A stretch of 64,000 nt of DNA from Acidobacteriota bacterium (GTDB lineage Bacteria > Acidobacteriota > UBA6911 > RPQK01 > JAJDTT01), in NCBI GenBank assembly GCA_028874215.1, contig JAPPLF010000007.1, positions 62,001-126,000 on the forward strand, in the 5' to 3' direction. A program made the translations under genes and the position numbers. Under the pieces are notes generated by a model that did no database searches, was not told the DNA's origin, and saw nothing but the letters and a program-made list of their open reading frames with translations. Shown here in pieces: positions 59,713 to 64,000 of the stretch (its first letter is position 1; every line of letters begins with the position of its first letter).

Positions 59713-61266
59713 ATGATGCCAGCCGGCGCCCGCAGCAAACCGCATCCGATACGGCCAAGACCTCCGACAGTTCTCTTGGCTGCAATACTGGGAGTGAGCC
59801 TCTTTCCTACGACTCTGGCACGGGAACTCCCGACATATAAGGTGCATGCCTTTCTCCCGCCGGATCTGTACCGGGAATCCGAAACTCCCGAGGAACTGAA
59901 TCCTTCTGCGGTCAGCCGGATGCGAGATCAAATCCGAGAAGTCGATCCGGGGGTCACACAACTCGGCACCTTGCCTTCCTGGGTCTTCCCCCTCTTTGCG
60001 CACGCGGCTTTGGAGCCAAACTTCAGTCCACATCGCGACATCACCGGCATTGATGTGCCCGAGGCGCTGTCGCAGTGCATTCCGTCCCTCAAGAGTCCCG
60101 AATATCGCCGATTGATCGGAATTCGAAATCGAGTATGGGCCACAATCGTCAGGGAGTTCCCTGAGATCAATCACTGGATCGTGGGTCCGGAATCGATTTA
60201 CTACAGGAAAGGTCTCTACTCTCCACTCGTTGACTGCAAAGGGAGAAACCTAAGGGGCTTCGATGTCATTGAGTTCATCGTCGACACCCTCGAAGAACTG
60301 CACCCGGCTATCAACCAGGCCAATCCCTGCGCCACGGTAATTGCCCATTTTTCGTATGTCCCCTTTGATGAAGACCCCGACATTGATCTTCCCCGCTTGA
60401 TCCAAGTGGAGATTCAGCGCCGGGGGAATGACCCCAAGGAATACTACGACCTGCTCGCGGAACAGGCGGCGCCTCAGTTCGATTTCGTCCCCTGGGGGGG
60501 AGTCCTGTTGGACGACTTTCCCGAAGGACGCTGTACGCTGGACTTTGCCCATTTCGGGAATGGATCGTCGATCCGCTCCGATCTGGTGCTGGTCAATCGG
60601 ACCACCTCGGCATTGCGTCCCTCCGTATTGTTTTTCGATCAGAAAGGAATTCCGGTGCCCCCCGACTCGTTGGTCGACGTGGCGGAAGGTTTGGAATTCC
60701 AGGACGGCGCCTTGAGGGTTCGGACGGAGTTGGCGCCCTTGGGAGAGACGACAATTACGACGAATGGTCGAGGGGCCCTGGTGACCGGTTCGGTGAGGGT
60801 TGACTCCGACGGTCCCGTCGGCGGGGTGCTGCGTTTCAATGTTTCGAATGTCGGCGTGTCCGGCGTAGGTATCAGTCGACCCGTCAATGACGCCCTATTT
60901 CCGGTCCGGCGACGAAGGGGCGGTGTCCGGACCGCCGCAGCCATCCACAACCTCAGTACGAAAAAGATTGAGTTGACCTGCCAATTGATGAAGGAGGGCA
61001 TCATCCTGGAAGAAGTCGGGCTCTCGGTGGAAGCCAACGGACAGGTGGCCCAGTTCATCGACGAAATGTTCACTGAGACCGATACGTCGGACTTTGCGGG
61101 TTCGGTACGGTGTGCGGCTCCGTGGAGGGAATTGTTCACCGGAATGGCGGTAGAGATGGATGCCAATCGTCGAATCTTCACCACACTGCCCATAGTGCCG
61201 GTCCGGCAATGGCCGCTGCCGCCTGCGACCCGAACAGCACGAGAATCCCTTCGTCCTCCCTCGTGA
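59713..61266 (+). CDS. Secreted protein with N-terminal unknown domain and two surface repeats
   Basis: 517 residues from ATG 59713, with a GAGGAG site 9 bases upstream. Residues 10-36 are a basic signal peptide. The first part (about 37-270) looks like an alpha/beta barrel (NHWIVGPESIYYRKG, ATVIAHFSYVPFDEDPD) that I cannot assign. Two repeats follow (about 274-395 and 398-505), with LDFAHFGNGSSIRSDLVLVN and VRTAAAIHNLSTKKIEL. They resemble the C-terminal repeats of the matrixin at 37636. The protein is probably exported and surface-bound. Its 3' end overlaps a convergent GAF gene by 89 bases. Confidence 0.75.
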   Translation: MMPAGARSKPHPIRPRPPTVLLAAILGVSLFPTTLARELPTYKVHAFLPPDLYRESETPEELNPSAVSRMRDQIREVDPGVTQLGTLPSWVFPLFAHAALEPNFSPHRDITGIDVPEALSQCIPSLKSPEYRRLIGIRNRVWATIVREFPEINHWIVGPESIYYRKGLYSPLVDCKGRNLRGFDVIEFIVDTLEELHPAINQANPCATVIAHFSYVPFDEDPDIDLPRLIQVEIQRRGNDPKEYYDLLAEQAAPQFDFVPWGGVLLDDFPEGRCTLDFAHFGNGSSIRSDLVLVNRTTSALRPSVLFFDQKGIPVPPDSLVDVAEGLEFQDGALRVRTELAPLGETTITTNGRGALVTGSVRVDSDGPVGGVLRFNVSNVGVSGVGISRPVNDALFPVRRRRGGVRTAAAIHNLSTKKIELTCQLMKEGIILEEVGLSVEANGQVAQFIDEMFTETDTSDFAGSVRCAAPWRELFTGMAVEMDANRRIFTTLPIVPVRQWPLPPATRTARESLRPPS

Positions 61267-61771
61267 ACTCCCGGCTGCCTTCCTTCCGGGCGAGAAAGAA
61301 GCTGCCAACATGGACGCCCCGATGACTCATCGGCGTGACCTGGAACGTCTTCATCCACGTCAAGTGCGAGGAAATGCCGAGCGACCCGACATAGCCGGGA
61401 AGACCTCGCAGTCTTATCGGTCCCGGCAGGTCCCGTAAATGCCCGAAGAGCCGTAGCCCGGCGGGCCAGTCCGCCGACTGCTGGTGTTCTTCCGTGGTGA
61501 AGCCGGAAGAGACGAAGTCCTCGACCTGACCTGAGGCATCGACGGTCGTGATGACGCCGCAGTCGGCGCCCGCCAGCTCCCGGGCGCTTTCCACAATCTC
61601 GCGCAGCACCGTGTCAAGGCCGAGGCTCGCGCTGATTTGCAGGCTGGCCGCGGTGAGCCGGGAGATGCAGTTGCGCAGCAGTTCGTTCTCCCCCCTCAGT
61701 TCGTCCAGATTCTGCATACGCCCCTCCTTGCCGGATCCCGGACCGGGTCTCGGGTCGGTATCTTCATGCAT
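61178..61771 (-). pseudogene. GAF-domain protein, truncated at the C-terminus
   Basis: 197 residues from ATG 61771. A short helix (DELRGENELLRNCISRL) leads into a GAF domain with GLDTVLREIVESARELAGADCGVITTVD, a GHLRDLPGPIRL loop and the closing FGSQAAAAIA. In related sensors the helix that follows this point leads into PAS, kinase or LuxR domains, but here the frame ends after eight more unrelated residues inside the 3' end of the convergent secreted-protein gene. This fits a gene cut short by rearrangement; a free-standing GAF protein is possible. Confidence 0.55.
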
Positions 61772-61783
61772 TGGCTCGATCAA

Positions 61784-62519
61784 CGTGCCGGTATTGAGAC
61801 GAATCGGACTCTACGAGATTCATTAATGACGTCTTCGGACAAATATTCACAGTATTTTCAGCGGATAAGAAGCGGATAAGAGATAATTTTCATTTTTTAT
61901 TCACTTAGTCGCTATGTTTCTAATCGGGGACATCTATACAATGCTATGGTTCAGGCTTCTGAGATTCGTAAGGGCGACCCACGGCGGCAGAGGCTATTCA
62001 AATGGCAGTTTCCGATGCAGCACATCGAAGTATCCGCCAGCGTAGATCTTTAGCGGCGTCAAGCCGCGTCTCGAAACCAAACTTCGGCACACCTCATGCA
62101 AGATTTCTTGTCGCGAATTCCGGGCGTCCATGTGAAGCTGGCGGGATTCTTTGTGGCCCCGGACCGGCTCCCATTGATTTCACCCCTTTCCGGCCGGTAG
62201 CGCAGAAAGAGTCTTCCAGGTGGAGGATCTAGTCAACGGATGGGCAAATGCCTGTCAGAGAACACGATAGGAGGATGTTTTCGTTTTTCGAAAGAAGATG
62301 ACAACGGCTGCCATCCCGTTATCAGAGGGTCTCCGGATACACGGAGCGCTCAGACCGGAGAGAGTTGCGAAGTCTCCAGTCTATACGTATCGGACTGTCA
62401 CCATCGGGAGCGAAAGTTAGTCTGCACGGGTGCGACATTCCCTGCCTGCCGTCGAGGCCGGCACATCGTTTGTTTCGTCTCCTCAGATCAATAGGTTAGC
62501 GGGTCCGTACCCCCGGCGA
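61784..62519. other. Gene-poor stretch with an AT-rich segment
   Basis: About 735 bases between the GAF gene and a small membrane-protein gene. Short frames on both strands (for example 62002-62232) have no start signals or recognisable similarity. Bases 61800-61960 are clearly AT-rich against the high-GC surroundings. I see no RNA gene or transposase here. Confidence 0.5.
61860..61881. repeat. Tandem 11-base direct repeat
   Basis: AGCGGATAAGA occurs twice with no gap (61860-61870 and 61871-61881), followed by another GATAA. It lies in the AT-rich part of the gene-poor stretch. Confidence 0.75.
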
Positions 62520-62852
62520 ATGATGTTCCTCAAATACCTGCTCAGGCTGGGCGTGTGGATCGTCCTGATCCCATTGTGGATCTACGTGGGCTGGTCCCTT
62601 GTGAACGGGACGTTCCATTGGCGATACCTCGCCGGCGCCATCCTACCGATCATCTTCTGGGCCGTGTACCGATGGGTCCATGAACAAAACGAGGCGGCGA
62701 TAGACGAAGAGGAGCGCGAAGAGGAGCGTCTGAGGCGCTTCCGCCAGCACCGGGATCACTACGACCGGCGATATGGCGCCCAGTCTCGCAACCGGTGGAA
62801 GGAGCACCGGTGGGAGGCTGCCCACCCCGAGGCTAGAGAGCCGGATGAGTAA
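62520..62852 (+). CDS. Small membrane protein with charged C-terminus, function unknown
   Basis: 110 residues from ATG 62520; another ATG follows at 62523. Two hydrophobic helices (LRLGVWIVLIPLWIYVGWSLV and YLAGAILPIIFWAVYRWV) are joined by a short loop. The rest is strongly charged (NEAAIDEEEREEERLRRFRQH and HRWEAAHPEAREPDE). No domain is recognised. It is isolated between the gene-poor stretch and a gene cut by the window end. The separation of membrane and charged parts is typical of small envelope proteins, which supports a real gene. Confidence 0.55.
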   Translation: MMFLKYLLRLGVWIVLIPLWIYVGWSLVNGTFHWRYLAGAILPIIFWAVYRWVHEQNEAAIDEEEREEERLRRFRQHRDHYDRRYGAQSRNRWKEHRWEAAHPEAREPDE

Positions 62853-63035
62853 GAGGAAGAACCAGCATCTCCACACGGTCGAGCGGTGTGCTGTCCGTGA
62901 TCTGGAGACTGAACAAGGTCCGAACTCCTGGATCTCTTCACAAACCCAAGATGACAGGTGTTAATCGTCGCTTTCTTCGGTCCCAGCGACTTCCTCGTAG
63001 CTGATCGGGCCGACCCTTTGCCGCAGTTGTCTGGA

Positions 63036-63057
63036 ACGGATCGAGCGCTTCATGACC
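63036..63057 (+). repeat. 22-base exact repeat of the LLM gene 3' end
   Basis: The 22 bases at 63036-63057 are identical to 58203-58224, inside the last codons of the LLM oxidoreductase gene. In the same reading frame the flanking residues are also alike (RIERFMTTAAPLI against RIERFMTGVSPLV), but a TAG stop lies at 62998-63000, so no intact gene is present here. Confidence 0.6.
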
Positions 63058-63082
63058 ACCGCGGCGCCGCTGATCCGGGCAC

Positions 63083-64000
63083 CTACACCGACGCGACGGT
63101 TTCCCGTCGGCAGATTCCGGCCAGCAGCCGCATTCCCTCCTGAATGACCCGGGGAGGATCGTACCCGAAACAGAGCCTGGCGCAGTTGTGACCCGAATTT
63201 CCCCCGGGCGACAGGCGTATGCCGGGAAAGATGATAATACCCTCGCGCAGGGCCCGGTCGGCAATCGCCTGCATGTCGACCGCAGGAGCCAAAGTCAGCC
63301 AGATGAACAGGCCGCCCCGGGGACGGCTCCAGGAGGCTTCGATATCCGATCGCTCCCCGAATCCCTCCGCCAAGCCCGCCAGCATGGCGTCCCGCTTGCG
63401 GCTGAGGATTCCGTTGGCGGACCGGATGTGCTCCTCCAGGTGGGTCACGGCATAACGATGGATGGCCAGCGCCCCCAACTGGCTCACCCCCCCGCCACTC
63501 TTGATGGCCGAGATCCGGTCCAGGAGCGGAGAAGGTCCGGCCAGGTAACCGAGGCGCACGCCCGGTCCGATGATCTTGGAGAAGGAACCGACGTACACCA
63601 CCACCCCATCGGTATCGAGGGAGGCGATCGCCGGCACCGGCTCCCCCTCAAAACGAAGGTCCACGTAGCAATCGTCTTCCAGGATCGCGATCCCGTGCCG
63701 TTGGGCCGTCTCCAACAGGTGCTGCCGGCGCTCCAGGCTCATGACCCATCCCAGGGGATTCTGGAAAGTCGGAATCGTGTAGATGAGCTTGACCCGCTTC
63801 CCTTCGCTGCAAGCGCTTCGGATCGCTCTCTCCAGCGCATCGGGCAGGAATCCTTCCTGGTCGCAGGCCACCCCGCGGATATCGGCCCCGAATCGCCTCA
63901 GAATACCCAGAGTCCCCGGATAGGTGAACTCTTCGGTCAGGACCACCTCGCCCGGGTTCATCAGCGCTTCGATGATCATGTGATTGGGCTGGCTGGAACC
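63083..64000 (-). CDS. PLP-dependent aminotransferase, fold type I (5' partial)
   Basis: The open frame runs to the end of the window, so the N-terminal part is missing. The visible part begins inside the large domain at GSSQPNHMIIEALMNPGE. The PLP lysine is in VGSFSKIIGPGVRLGY. VKLIYTIPTFQNPLG and the AILEDDCYVDLRF aspartate/tyrosine segment are typical of MocR and 2-aminoadipate-type enzymes. The end reads SGHNCARLCFGYDPP, with the substrate-carboxylate arginine. The missing N-terminus may hold a GntR-type DNA-binding domain, so it could be a MocR regulator or a free enzyme. Confidence 0.88.
   Translation of the reverse strand, partial: GSSQPNHMIIEALMNPGEVVLTEEFTYPGTLGILRRFGADIRGVACDQEGFLPDALERAIRSACSEGKRVKLIYTIPTFQNPLGWVMSLERRQHLLETAQRHGIAILEDDCYVDLRFEGEPVPAIASLDTDGVVVYVGSFSKIIGPGVRLGYLAGPSPLLDRISAIKSGGGVSQLGALAIHRYAVTHLEEHIRSANGILSRKRDAMLAGLAEGFGERSDIEASWSRPRGGLFIWLTLAPAVDMQAIADRALREGIIIFPGIRLSPGGNSGHNCARLCFGYDPPRVIQEGMRLLAGICRRETVASV

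Noticed and set aside
61784-62519. Transposase remnant in the gene-poor stretch
   Set aside because: Short frames show no DDE motif or terminal repeats that I can recognise.
62961-63053. 30-residue minus-strand ORF starting MKRSIRSRQLRQRVG
   Set aside because: No ribosome-binding site, no known family, and the DNA is explained better by the 22-base LLM-like repeat on the other strand.
1-64000. CRISPR array or prophage
   Set aside because: No regularly spaced repeats and no phage structural or integrase genes are visible.

Overview
The window is 64 kb of high-GC chromosomal bacterial DNA with densely packed genes on both strands, many start/stop overlaps (ATGA or GTGA) and no rRNA, tRNA, CRISPR, plasmid or phage genes that I can see. 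The gene mix suggests a member of the Acidobacteriota or a related free-living or host-associated lineage known mainly from metagenomes. It includes Gfo/Idh/MocA oxidoreductases, a CehA/McbA metallohydrolase, an SSS transporter, a Tat-exported molybdenum hydroxylase, a di-heme oxidoreductase, DUF1326, an F420-type LLM oxidoreductase, a COX24/bS22-like mini ribosomal protein and a matrixin with repeated surface domains. This placement is an inference; no marker gene in the window settles it.

Layout. 1-8.3 kb: SpoU methyltransferase (cut by the window edge), rarA, dacB, a malonyl-CoA-synthetase-like ligase, an exported methyltransferase, a TlpA-like thioredoxin and an ABC-2 exporter. 8.3-13.2 kb: 2-hydroxyacid dehydrogenase, aminotransferase, GNAT protein and sodium:solute symporter. 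13.2-18.7 kb: two secreted proteins (one DUF1326) and a three-subunit molybdenum hydroxylase operon that ends in a 69-residue Cys-rich protein. 18.8-19.7 kb: bS22-like mini-protein and RNase HI. 19.8-22.9 kb: porin, CuA-type cupredoxin and di-heme oxidoreductase behind a palindromic operator. 23-28.7 kb: CehA metallohydrolase, LsrF-type thiolase and a bifunctional aldolase/dehydrogenase. 28.7-32.7 kb: hydantoinase/oxoprolinase subunits. A 167-bp imperfect palindrome follows. 32.9-37.6 kb: MerA-like flavoprotein, TVP38, FdhD, S4 protein, HPRT and a small nuclease-like protein. 37.6-45.1 kb: secreted matrixin and partner, then a methyltransferase and a GT2-GT4 double glycosyltransferase. 45.1-51.4 kb: SnoaL-like protein, leuB, DtxR/MntR regulator, acyl-CoA ligase, trxB and mscS. 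51.5-58.2 kb: carbohydrate oxidoreductase, epimerase and aldolase cluster. 58.3-64 kb: HGSNAT-like acyltransferase, a surface-repeat protein, a truncated GAF gene, a gene-poor AT-rich stretch, a small membrane protein and a PLP aminotransferase cut by the window end.

How the parts may work together. The 19.8-22.9 kb operon looks like an outer-membrane and periplasmic redox unit under one repressor-type operator; the DtxR-type half-site spacing suggests metal control. The molybdenum hydroxylase is predicted to act in the periplasm because its Fe-S subunit carries a twin-arginine signal. The 23-28.7 kb and 51.5-58.2 kb blocks look like catabolic sets for sugars or sugar acids, ending in aldolase or thiolase cleavage. 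The window has no obvious defence island. The best candidates for something undescribed are the porin/CuA/di-heme unit, the small Cys-rich partner of the molybdenum hydroxylase, the stand-alone LsrF/aldolase-dehydrogenase pair, the surface-repeat proteins and the palindromic element at 32.7 kb.
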